A stretch of 64,000 nt of DNA from Viscum album (taxonomy: Eukaryota; Streptophyta; Magnoliopsida; Santalales; Viscaceae), in the NCBI GenBank assembly GCA_963277665.1, contig OY728128.1, forward strand, positions 1,862,368,988 through 1,862,432,987. Reading direction: 5' to 3'. Below the pieces are notes generated by a model that saw only the letters and a list, made by a program, of their open reading frames with translations, made no database searches and was not told the origin of the DNA. Numbering within the stretch: position 1 is the first letter of the stretch; each line of letters starts with the position of its first letter. Positions 51,092 through 62,400 of the stretch are shown here, piece by piece. A program made the translations under genes and the position numbers.

Positions 51092-51130
51092 ATTAATTAA
51101 TTAATTGAACTCCACAATTAATTAATTAAT
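51092..51130. repeat. Perfect inverted repeat with 15-bp arms
   Basis: ATTAATTAATTAATT (51092-51106) and its reverse complement (51116-51130) flank GAACTCCAC. It could form a cruciform or an RNA hairpin. Confidence 0.85.
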
Positions 51131-51599
51131 TTCAGTTTTTTATTTTTGAAAACATTATGCCAACTTTAAATAAGTGAAGCCTTTCTTTCATTTGGGATTG
51201 GCATAATTGCTGGAAAGCCTTTGGAGGATTTAAGAGGTGGTTTTCTTCCCATTAAGAACACAAAGAACTTCTTCAATGAACTTCCTCCGCGTTAAAGGAG
51301 TAGGAGATTCCCATGAGGAATGTTGACAATGATTCATCCTCAGACGCTACCCGACATCAACAAAATCGATGCCTTCCCTCTTTCTGTGACTCAAAAACAT
51401 TCATAGACATGTATAAAGGTAGGGGAAATATGGAATATTTATTTATTCTTACATATGTATATTATCCTCTAACTTTGGCGTTTGATTTTGGTTAATGGTG
51501 ATCATGTTGATATCAACTAACATAGAGGGCACGAGCCGAACAAACACGACCCACCGTCCCTCCATTGAACATTATTTATGTTGGTGACGGTGGTGGAGC

Positions 51600-52150
51600 C
51601 GAAAGGGCATGGTGTCGTTGCACTGCGCCGGAGGAAAGAGGCAACGACCATGATGTGGCAGCAACCAATGGTCGTGGCCAGGCCGGGCCGCAGTGGTTGA
51701 GGACCAGTGCCACCTTGCCAGCCGTGTGGGGGAAATTGTGACCCGTAAGCGTGGGCCACTCGGCCGAAGAAGAACTGGCTGGATAAAGCCAGCTGGGCTG
51801 AAGGAATCGTGTCACCCCTTTAGCATCACCCTTTAGAGTAGGTGTGACCCACATTCGCGGGCCGCATGCCCAGCCAAACTGGTCGGCCGTAGCCGGCTAG
51901 GTAGAAGACTGTGGTGCCCGCGTGGCACTGTGCTGTGGAGGAACCACCGCCCGCACTGGGCGGGCCACATTGGCGGGCAAACCGACTGGTCTACTGTCGG
52001 CCAGGCTATAGGAAACTGCGGCGCCTAAGGGCGTCGTGTGAGGAGGATCAACGTCCTGTTATGCGGGCAGCTCATGCCATAGAAGACCTGCTGGCATCAT
52101 CCAGCCGGGTAGGAGAGGCGGAGCCACTCGGTGCTACCATTTTAGAAAAC
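51600..52150. repeat. G+C-rich tandem repeat, about 105-bp units
   Basis: Units begin near 51740, 51847 and 51952, marked by GTGACCC..., a CGTGGGCCAC/CGCGGGCCGC/GGCGGGCCAC core and an AACTGG or GACTGG stretch about 30 bp on. A further, more diverged unit may start near 51620. CG dinucleotides are abundant, unlike anywhere else in the window. Open frames of 80-92 codons on both strands (for example 51911-52177 plus and 51576-51854 minus) follow from the base composition and show no domain. Confidence 0.65.
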
Positions 52151-52695
52151 CAGGCCCCCCCTCCACTTGGCCAATAAGGACCCAAACATAAACATTACAT
52201 AATCTTGAATTAAATGAATAATTCACATTGAGGATCATTTCAGGTTTAGAGTTTTAGAGAATTAGGCAATAAATATTACATAACAACTTGAATATTACAA
52301 GTAGACCCCACTATCAGTATCCATTTTTTCATAAAAGAAAAACCCTTAAAAAGAAACATGTCTAGCTCCATATTTTAGACAACATGACTTTTCCATGATG
52401 CCATCCTTGACTCTATTAATCTTTAGGTCCAGTGGAAAACATTTCAAAAATTTGGGATGAGCATAAAAAGCTTAGTAAGGGATACACAATGAAGTAAAAC
52501 TATTAGTTTTTCAAAATAACATATAAACCATGAATACATCAACATAATTAATACTTTTCACCTTCATGAAGTAGTAAATACTCTTCACTAAATAAAATAT
52601 CATTACTTACCCTTTTGTAACAAAAAGATTACCCTAAAACTCATATAAATAACACATAACATATAATGGTCACTTGGGAAATAATCATTTTTAAA

Positions 52696-52765
52696 TGGAA
52701 AAACCATATGGTCGACTTCCACAAATATCACTAAATGGAATAACCATACAGCCGACTTCCATACC
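52696..52765. repeat. Short direct repeat in E 3' LTR
   Basis: GGAAAAACCATATGGTCGAC and GGAATAACCATACAGCCGAC begin about 40 bp apart, each followed by TTCCA. The same pair is at about 59933-60000 in the 5' LTR. An ACCACCCGTC repeat (52790-52819) lies beside it. Confidence 0.6.
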
Positions 52766-53270
52766 CAATGTATTGGAGGTTATAATGTAACCACCCGTCC
52801 TGGTATTCACGGCACCACCCGTCATATGGTTTATCACGTAACCACCCATAAAATGTCCAAGTACCATCATAACACATAAAATATCTCAAATATAAACATT
52901 TCACCAATAACATTTCATTTTCAATCACAAGAAGTAATTTCAAGATATTGAAATAATCAATCCACCTTTAAAAACCATTTAATTTTTTTTTTGAATCAAA
53001 GTGCCCCATACCACTTTGAAGATTTTAAAGGAATTATAATTTTAAAACATTAATGTCCATATAAATAAATACTCAAAACCATTTTTGAAACATTGATATT
53101 AAAGATAAAGATTTAGAATGATAAATCTTTAAAACATTTAATCAGATATTTTTGTTAAAGAGTTCTTAACAAAATGAGAGTCTCTTGAATAAAAATAATT
53201 CTGGAATAAAATTTAATCAGAACTTTATAATATCATTAGAATTAAGATATTAATGATATAATATGTCAAA

Positions 53271-54160
53271 GGATAGTATATACACCATATAAGAGTGAAT
53301 TCGTGCATAACAACAATGAAGTCTCAATGGGAATGTAAATTGAGATGAAATCCCTTATAAAGATGGTATCCATAAATTAAGGATAAATCAGTCACATAAT
53401 TATGTGTGAAGAATATAAATACACTAAATATAAGTGGATATTAATTTTAAAACAATCAGAGGTCATTCAAACATATTCATCGGATGACATATTCAATGGG
53501 TACAAGTTGAACACAAAGAATTGAAATTGGGTTAAGTGGTTCCCTTGTTAAAATTCTATAGCCTAACAACGACACCTTAAAATTCATAAAATTTGTTGAT
53601 GAGATAAAAAAAGAATCTCATAACTTGGATATACATTTTATATCAAATAAAAATATAGAAGAACATATCCCAACAAAATAATATGTAAATTAAAAGACAT
53701 AACAAAAAGTAGTCTTTTATAAAAAGAGGAGGGTGAAAGGTTCCCTTACCGATTTGGTAACTTACAAAACATATTCCACATGAATGAAGGACCATTCAAT
53801 GTATGATGAAAATACCCATAAATGAAAGTGTATTACACAAATATTAGAATAATGGGTAGTACATACACCACACAATAGGAAATAGTGGCATATATATCAT
53901 GAATCTCACGGGGATAAAAAGTGAGATGGAAAACCCCTTACAATGTTGTAATCAATCGAGTCATATGACCCAAAGTTAATAACCTCCAAATAAATCATAT
54001 AGTACCTTGAATATGGTTATATTAATGATAATATATATTATAAGGCAGTACCCAATACACCACAAGAAATAAATAAGTGGCGAACAATGGAAATCTCACG
54101 GAATTAAAAGTGAAATAAGAAATCCCTTACAAAAAATCAGCAGCCTAACGACACCACTTA
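53271..54160 (-). repeat. Three diverged ~110-bp repeats in E 3' LTR
   Basis: Units near 53271-53375, 53848-53955 and 54045-54160 share a TAGTATATACACCA-like left part and, on the minus strand, TAAGGGATTTC or GTAAGGGG followed by CACTTTTAATTCCGTGAG-like sequence. The second forms an inverted repeat (ATCTCAC and GTGAGAT). Counterparts lie at about 60480-60590, 61060-61160 and 61255-61370. Confidence 0.65.
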
Positions 54161-54672
54161 AAATTATTAAAATGAATTGATGAGAGTAATAGGGGGTCTC
54201 TAATAATATGAAAATACAAATTACAGTATGGTGAATATAAAATAACATCCTCCAACATAAGAACGTGGATATTAAAATAAATGACATAAAAGATATTACT
54301 TGAAAATAAAGGGAGAGGTCGGATCCCTTACCTCATGTCCGACATGACTAGATCGTTCTTTAATATCCTCAATAATAAACTAAAGATAATTTATACATGA
54401 TGAGAAACATTTTTTATGTTTATTATTCCATTTATATCTCTTCTTACCTTGTTATTAACATTATGTAATCATTTAAGTTAATAACGTCCATTTTGTCGAT
54501 ATTTGGTACAGGAGTCAAAAATGGACTTCTTATAATCGCATGTTGTTCATGTGGTCAATAGTTCATTATATCCAAAATTATATTCAGGATTTAGATATCA
54601 TATATTTCATATATATCCAGTATATACATGTATTTATAATTTTACATAACATTTAGTGGTAGGAAATGAAAT

Positions 54673-54715
54673 GCACTATTCATGGAGACGGTAAGTCGTA
54701 TGTACGCATGAACTC
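54673..54715 (-). repeat. Stem-loop cassette in E 3' LTR
   Basis: Minus strand GTTCATGCGTACATACGACT then TACCGTCTCCATGAATAG; the same core as the D cassettes, with TTCATG and CATGAA arms. Confidence 0.75.
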
Positions 54716-55427
54716 TACTTTCAGTTCTAGTTCGTATTTTAATGAAGACAAAACATAATGAAACATAGGTATATTATAATTACAGTATAATATCATATAT
54801 AATATCCTTAACTCCATCTTTTTTACATCCCACATAAGGCATTAACGAATCAAATCACTTTAAGGGGGCGGTAGTCCAAACTTCCTCAAATGAGATTATC
54901 GTATTTATCCACTATGTAAACCATAAATGCGTGCTATAAATGTAAAATACAGAAGCATAAATAAAACATAAACATAACATATATCATATATAAATACAGT
55001 TCCATTATAATGGCCACCATGAGAGGTGGTTGGAGATATTTGAATAATCATTGTTTCGTGAGGCGTTAGTTTGCCATCCACAAAAACAATATGTTCTTCA
55101 TCCATTAGATGGAGGTGTGTGTAAGTGTAGATATAATAATTCTCATAAAAACATTCTATTATATTTAGGATACTTATTTTGTTACAAAATAAAGGAATAA
55201 AAATAGTTTAGGGGTTGGAGATGTATTATAAAATAAAACAATTTAAGAGAAACCATTACCTTTAATTTGGGTGACTTCTTTTGGTTTGAACCAAAAGGAC
55301 TTCTCGAAGTGTCTTCTGTCTATGGTAAGGATTCTAGGGGTGTAGAGGGATGTAGGGAGATTAATTGAGCAGAGTTTGGATGAGCCAAATGGCTTGAGAG
55401 GTGTGAGGAATTGGTTAGAATTGGTCT

Positions 55428-55440
55428 CCTTTTATAAGGG
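55428..55440 (-). promoter_or_regulatory. TATA box of E 3' LTR
   Basis: The minus strand reads CCCTTATAAAAGG after a C-rich run, as in D. A donor-like AAAGGTAATGG follows (55253-55263). Confidence 0.72.
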
Positions 55441-57053
55441 GTAGGAGGGGTACTTTTGGAAAGTGTGAAACTATTATTTTATTATATAATTACATTCTGT
55501 TTCTAATGGTCCAAAAATAATTAAATATGAATATAAAATGACTCATGGTCGAAATAAAATCATCCAATCAGAATTTGACATGTTTTGGATATTGTTATAA
55601 TCATTATAATCTTATTTATTTAAATGATTTAATAATGAGGTAAATACTGCATCATTATTATGTCATAAATAATTTAATTTATCTGTTGTCTAAAAATTAT
55701 AAAAAAAACTATGATGTAGGAAATAGTTTTATCTTTCCAATGAATATTTATATATGAAAATATGAATTATATAACACCATATATAATTTAATTACAAAAA
55801 TATTTTTGTTAATGTCAATTATGCCTTTATATTAAATTAAATAATCTAAATTGTCATTATCACACCCAAGTGGCTCAATGTAGTCCCAAAATCGACCAAA
55901 TGATGCTCATGGTCGTTAATTACTCAAAAAATACGGTTTGGAAAAATGTTAAGGTAATTTGGAATTATTATAATATTCTTTTTACCTTGAATTAACCTTT
56001 TTACCTTTAAACCTGGTAAATAAAAGTCAAAAGATACTATTCACCAAAAAATTATTTTCATCTTAATAAACCACATTTTACTTCTTGATAAAAACCTTGT
56101 ATGTCAAATTTTTAAAATTCAATTCACATAAGTGGTAAAATTTCATTTAAATGAAAACGTCAGTTTTTTTAATTACAACTAAATGGTTTCACTATTCATC
56201 AAAAATTGAGTTTTTTCAGAAAAATACCAAAAATTAAGCCTAAGCTATAATTTATATTCCTAATTCAAAAATGATGTCTATTTTTTAAAATTCAAAACAT
56301 TATTTTGGCATTAATTAATTTTAAAAATGATTCACGTTATCAAAATAAATAGCGTGTTTTTAAGAAGCAATAACTATCAAAAGATTGATACTTGTTTATG
56401 TCCAATTTCAAAGTGAAATTAATTAAAATGACCAAAATCAGATTAAATGGTAAATATATATTATAATTACACATTAAAATAAATTTAAAATATAATCTAT
56501 CCATATAAATAAATTATATTGAATCACATTTTTGAATTAAAAAACAATATTTTTCACTATTCATTAGAAAATGAACATGATTAGAAAAATTTCAAAAACT
56601 TACACAAAGTAAATATTGATGTCCACATTCTAAAGAAAGATTTTATTTGTTCATAAAAAATGTATTAAAGTGACTAAAATTCGATTTAATTTTTGTTCTC
56701 CATTAAGAGGTGGTAAATCAGCCTTTAATGTAAATTATGCTTAAAATTAGATTCATTCACATTTTAAGCCTATAACATTTATTGGATAAATGTAAATACT
56801 TTTAACAAACATGTATAATCATATTGTAGTTAGTTTTATTCACTCCGTCCAATACGAAATCTAGGAGTCAAATAACATTTAAAATATTAATATTATATTA
56901 TTAGTGTGTAACGTAAGATTTCAAAGAAACTCATTGTTGCGTATCGGGTACGCTATCGAACATAGCAACCCATTTAAAGTAAAATTAATATTTAATTCAC
57001 AAATATTAATAAATATGAAAATTTTATATTCTTCATTTATCCAGGATGTTACA

Positions 57054-57070
57054 TCCTTCCCCCCTTTTGG
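57054..57070 (-). promoter_or_regulatory. Polypurine tract of element E
   Basis: The minus strand reads CCAAAAGGGGGGAAGGA directly before TGTAACATCC. Confidence 0.85.
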
Positions 57071-58013
57071 GAGTTGCATCCTTGGAATTTAAAAAATGGG
57101 CTCGATAACTTCATTGAAAGCCCCATATCGAAAAAAGAGTCACTAAAACTATCAGTTTAAAATAAAGGAAGAGCAGTACAAAGGTTACACTAGAAAATAA
57201 ATACTATGATTCCATGAAAACAGGGATTTGAAGAAGAAAACAAACCATCATGTTCTGATGGAGAGTGAAAGAAAACATGTTTAGGAGAATGTTAACAACC
57301 ATAAATTCACAAACTTGTGATGGGTTAAACAGTCTTTGATTCCCCAATTGGAAAAGTTAACAGACAAGGTTTTAGTTTTAAGATACTTTTTATTGAGGAA
57401 TTTATTTATGAGCTTAACTAAAAACACCAGGAAATATACTTACTTGTCATGTAGAAATTCATCTTTTACAATATTTCTTACACAAACTCACATTTTCTCC
57501 AAATGATGAGTATTCAAGATGACTTTTTTTTACATTAAAAATGTATAATCAACATCGAGAGAATCAAATAATCCAAAAAATATTTACAATATATTTCCCT
57601 TGTCTTTAGATATTAACTAAAACCAAAACGTTTAGTATAAGATAAAATAATCCCCTAAAAGGATAAACCTTTACATAATGAAAAACTACTCTTAATCTCC
57701 AAAATTTTCCTAACAAAACCTAAAGTTCAACAAAGACCTTTTAATAAAATGTTGTCCTTAAAATTCTTCAAAGTTATCCAAACAAAGATTGAAACCCAGA
57801 TCTCCAAAGGATTTAATCATATAGTCTTCCAAGATAAATCATAACATTTATCTCCAAATAACATCAGTTACTCTTAAAATCTCATATTTAAAAGCAATTA
57901 ACCTAATCAAATATTCTTCATTCTAGTTTCATAATTTCTATAGATGAACCAAAATAAACTTATTATGGATTCATAAAATAATCTAACTAAAAATAATTAG
58001 TAAAACTACCCAG
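57071..58013 (-). other. Internal non-coding part of element E
   Basis: No frame or domain was recognised. It matches the D internal tails at one conserved phrase, CTCCATCAGAACATGATG on the minus strand (about 57248-57265; D counterparts near 23102 and 29258). Its function is unknown. Confidence 0.5.
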
Positions 58014-58140
58014 GGACATCATTTAGTCTAGTGGTAGGTGATAAATACTAGTCGCACTTGGGTTGTGGGTTCGATTACCATATCTTCATCCGATGTGAAG
58101 GGTTTTCACACAGTCTATGTGTAGTATCTTTTCAAAAACT
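58014..58140 (+). mobile_element. tRNA-derived SINE-like insert of element E
   Basis: A-box-like TAGTCTAGTGGTAGGTGATA (58025-58044) and a B box GGTTCGATT (58068-58076) inside GTGGGTTCGATTACCAT, ending in a T-rich stretch near 58128. It lies antisense to the element, as in D, and at the matching place, so it is the same ancestral insertion. It is more diverged than the D copies. Confidence 0.6.
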
Positions 58141-58653
58141 ATATAATTTTATAACATTACCAAAAGAGATAAATTTATCAAAAATAACCATTGAATATTT
58201 TAACCACGAAGGTTTTCTAATAACTTTTATTTTGCATCCCAAAAAATGTATTAGCCGATAATTTCCTCAAATTCAAGGATCATATAAACCGAAATGGTTA
58301 TTTATAACTATATACAGAAAATAAAAGATAATTATTTCATGAATAAAATTTTCATATATCAAACTTTTGGGTTACTCATACTATAAAAAGTCTTCTAATG
58401 TAATTCCCATTATCAAAAGATCCTTAATACTTATAAGCATTTACCCATCCTAAAATCTACCATAACTCTTGAATCCCATATATGTTGAATTCTTACACAT
58501 TGAACATTGTTCATGATCCACTAACCATTCATTTTCAACTTAATCTTAAATACTTCTTTCCTACAAACAGAATCTTGAATCATATCCTAAGATTCAATAA
58601 TATCAAAACATACGTTAAGAAATAATCCATAACTTTCATTGGACATTGTCAGT
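58141..58653 (-). other. Non-coding stretch between SINE-like insert and short GAG-like frame of E
   Basis: No recognised feature; it corresponds to about 21883-22540 in D. Confidence 0.45.
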
Positions 58654-59199
58654 TTATTCATCCTCAATCAGAATGGCATTAGGTATTGGTAAAAAAATAT
58701 TTGTATGATCCTGGTGATCCCATTCCAAATACATCTTCGTAGGACACCTGTTTTTATAATGACCATGAACACCACAATTAAAACATTCAATTGATCCCTC
58801 ATAAATAACTTCTTTCCCTTTACTAGAGTCAACTCGATGCTTCCTTTTTCAATGGAATGTTATTTCTTTATGACCATAATTCCCACATCTATAGCATATT
58901 CCCATCCTTTTGAAGCAGTTTCATAGGTGTTTCTTTCCACATCCATGACACATAGGGTTTTGACCATACATACCTTTATGATTATTACCTTAAATTTTGT
59001 ATGGACTTTTTTCTAGAATATATGATGCCTTATAAAAATCACAAGGTTCCATGTTTTAAATCCTGAATCTAGTTAGTTGGTTGAGAATAACCACTAGATT
59101 TTTCATTGAATCTCTCATTTCATTTAGTTTCTCATTCAGAAAACTGTCACCATTTTCTTCACATCCGTTATTACTTTGGTGCCTACTAGATCCAACCAT
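58654..59199 (-). pseudogene. Short zinc-knuckle GAG-like frame of element E
   Basis: ATG at 59199-59197, stop TAA at 58656-58654: 182 codons in one frame with four in-frame stops and no frameshift. The N-terminal part has a possible amphipathic helix (SFLNEKLNEMRDSMKNL). Knuckle 1 (58915-58950) is CHGCGKKHL, a stop, then NC; knuckle 2 (58855-58896) is CYRCGNYGHKEI with the last Cys changed to Phe; knuckle 3 (58744-58785) is intact, CFNCGVHGHYKNRC. The tail ends ILIEDE, acidic like D and F. A TTTTGGTTTTAG stretch sits just before the start, as in D. Only about 83 codons precede knuckle 1, against about 400 in A. Its product would bind nucleic acid but could not form a particle by itself. Confidence 0.85.
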
Positions 59200-59393
59200 T
59201 TACTAAAACCAAAAGGGTTAGTGTGAGTATATCAGTAAAATCATCATATAATATCATATGAGGAGGGTAAATACTCATTCATGTTATCTTAAACACATTC
59301 AAAATAACTACGACTCTTTCTAATATTCTAACCATTATGGTTATGTTTCTTATGCTTAGATAACAACCTAACCTCTATCGATTTCTAAACCGA

Positions 59394-59407
59394 CCTCTGA
59401 TACCAAC
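59394..59407 (-). promoter_or_regulatory. Primer-binding site of element E
   Basis: The minus strand reads GTTGGTATCAGAGG, identical to both D sites and directly after the LTR end. Confidence 0.92.
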
Positions 59408-62400
59408 TATAAAGACTTATCCTTAAACATTAGATAATCTTGAATTCAATGAATAATTCACATTGAAGATCATTACAGGTTTATATTTTTAGATAATAAT
59501 TCCATAAAAATTAAATAACAACTTGAATTGTACAAGTAGACACTACTACTCCGTATCAATTTTTTTCATAAAATAAAAACTCTTAAAAAGAAACATGTCT
59601 AGTTCCATATTTTAGACAACATGACTTTTCCATGATCCCATACATGACCCTATTCATCTTTAAGTCCTGTGGAAAACAATTCAAAAATTTGGGACGAGCA
59701 TAAAAATCTCCGTAAGGGATACAAAAAGAAAGAAAAATGATAGTTTTTCAAAACAACAAGTAATCCATGAATACTTTCACATAAGTAATACTTTTCACCA
59801 TTGTGAAGTAGTAAATACTCTTCACTAAATAAAAGATCAATACGTACCCTTTTGTAACAAAAAGATTACAATAAAACTCATATAAAGAATACATAACATA
59901 TAAAGGTAACTTGGGGCATAAACATACTTAAATGGAATAACCATACTGTCGACTTCCACACATATCACAAAATCGAATACCCATACGGACGACTTCCATA
60001 TCCAATGCATCGGTGGTTACAACATAACTACCCGTCCTGGTATTCATGACACCACCCATCAAATGTCCAAGTACCATCATAACACATAAAATATTTCAAA
60101 TATAAAAACTTCACCAATAACATTTCATTTTCAATCAGAAGAAGTAATTTCAAGATATTTAAATAATCAATCCATCTTCAAAAACCATTTAAAAAGTCAT
60201 TTTTGAATCAAAGTGTCCCATAACACTTTGATGATTTTAATGGAAGTATAGTTTTAAAACATTAATGTCCATATAAATAAATACTCAGAACCATTTTTGA
60301 AACATGTACATTAAATATAATGATTTATAATGATAAATCTTTAAAACATTAAAAAATAATATTTTTGTTAAAGAGTTCTTAACAAAACGCGAGACTCTTG
60401 AATACAAATAATTGCAGAATAACATTTAATCAGAACATTATAATATCATGAGAATAAAGGGAATCATGATATAATATTTAAAAGGATAGTATATACACCA
60501 TATAAGAGTGAATTGGTTCATAACAACAATGAAGTCTCAATGGAAATGTAAATTGAGATGAAATCCCTTATAAAGATGTTATCCTTAAATTAAGGATAAA
60601 TCAATCACATAACTATGTGTGAAAAATATAAATACACCCAATATAAGTGGATATTAAGAGTAAACAAATCATAGGTCATTCACACATATTCATCGGATGA
60701 CATATTCAATGAGTACAAGTTGAACCCAAATAATTGAAATTGGGTTAAGAGGTTCCCTTGTTAAAATTCGACAGCCAAACGACATCACTTTAAAATTCAT
60801 AAAATGAGTTGATGAGATAAAAAATGGAATATCATCACTTGGATATGAAGTTTAAATCAATAAGGATATATATGAACATATCCCAACATAATAAGATGTA
60901 AATTAAAACACATAACAAAAAGTAGCCTTTTATAAAAAGAGGAGGGTGAAAGGTTCCCTTACTAATTTGGTAACATACAAAACATATGACACATGAATGA
61001 ATGACCATAAATTGTAGATTTTAATACCCATAAATGAAATTGTATTAACCAAAGATTAGAATCATGGGCAGTACATACACCACACAAAATTAAATAGTTG
61101 CAAATATACATGAATCTCACGAGGATAATAACTGAGATGAAAAACCCCTTAACATATTGTAATCAATCGAGTCGTATGACCGAAAGTTAATAACCACCAA
61201 ATGAATCATATAATACCATTAATATGATTATATTCATGATAAGATATATCAAATGTCAGTACACAATACACCACATGCAATAAATAAGTGGCAAACAATG
61301 GAATTCTCACGGAATTAAAATTGAAATAAGAAATCCCTTACTAAAATTCGGTATCCTAACGGCACCACTTAAAGATTATTAAAATGAATTGATGAGAGTA
61401 ATAGGGGGTCTATAATTATATGAAAATACAAATTACATTATGGTGAATATAAAATAACATCCTCCAACATAATAACATGGAGCATAAAATAAATTACATA
61501 AAAGAGAGTACTTGAAAAGAAAGAGAGAGGTCGGATCCCTTACCTCATGTCCTACTTGACTCAATCATTATTTAATATCCTGAATAATAAAATAATGTCA
61601 ATTTATACATTATTAATAAACTTTTTGAAGTTTATTATTCCTTTTATACCACTTATTACCATGTTATAAACATTATTTAATCATTTTAGTTAATAACGTC
61701 TATTTTGTCGATATTTGGTACTCGAGTCAAAAATGGACTTCTTATAATCACATGTTGTTCATGTGGTCAATGGTTCATTATATCCAGAATTATATTAATT
61801 ATTTGGATATCATATATATCCATTATATACATGTTTTTACAACAGTTCATAAAATTTAGAGGTAAGAAATGAAATGCACCGTTCATGAAGATGGTAAGCC
61901 GTAAGTACGCATGAACGCTACTTTCATTTCTATTTCATATTTTAATGAAAATAAAACATAATGATACATAGTTATATAATATTTCTAGTATAATATCATA
62001 TATAATATCATTAACCCCATCCTTTATAAATCCCACATAAGGCATTAACGAATCAAATCACTTTAAGGGGGTGGTAGTCTACACTTCCTCAAATGAGATC
62101 ATCGTATTTACCCACTATGGAAACCATAAAGGCGTGCTATAAATAGAAAATACAGAAGCATAAATAAAAAATAAAAATATTATATATAATATATATATAT
62201 ATATAGTTCCATCATAATGGCCACCATGAGAGGCGGTTGGAGATATTTAAACAATCATCGTTTCGTGAGGCGTTAGTTTTTCATCCACAGAAACATTATG
62301 TTCTTCATCCATTATATGGAGGTGTGTGTAAGTGTAGCTCAAATAATTCACATAACAACATCCTAGTATATTTATAATACTGATGTTTTTAAAAAATCAG

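Larger units (their letters stand above)
50451..52172 (+). repeat. LTR-like segment interrupted by element E
   Basis: The layout resembles an LTR read on the plus strand: an A+T-rich region with TTTAAATAAG (about 51165-51174) that could be a TATA box, a leader with AGAACTTCTTCAATGAAC, a donor-like AAAGGTAGGGG near 51415, then a G+C-rich tail. It ends exactly at the left edge of element E. No partner LTR, primer-binding site or polypurine tract was found, so it may be a solo or truncated LTR of another family. A 60-codon frame at 51313-51495 crosses the donor-like site but has no known domain. Confidence 0.4.
52173..57053 (-). repeat. 3' LTR of element E
   Basis: About 4.88 kb, beginning TGTAACATCCTGG at 57053 on the minus strand and ending GGGTCCTTA near 52173. 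The left boundary is fixed by alignment with the 5' LTR and is good to a few bases. It carries one stem-loop cassette and three diverged repeats of about 110 bp. Confidence 0.85.

Noticed and set aside
51576..52177. Overlapping 80-92-codon frames on both strands in the G+C-rich block
   Set aside because: Stop codons are rare in G+C-rich DNA; the frames follow the tandem repeat and show no domain, so a host gene is not supported.
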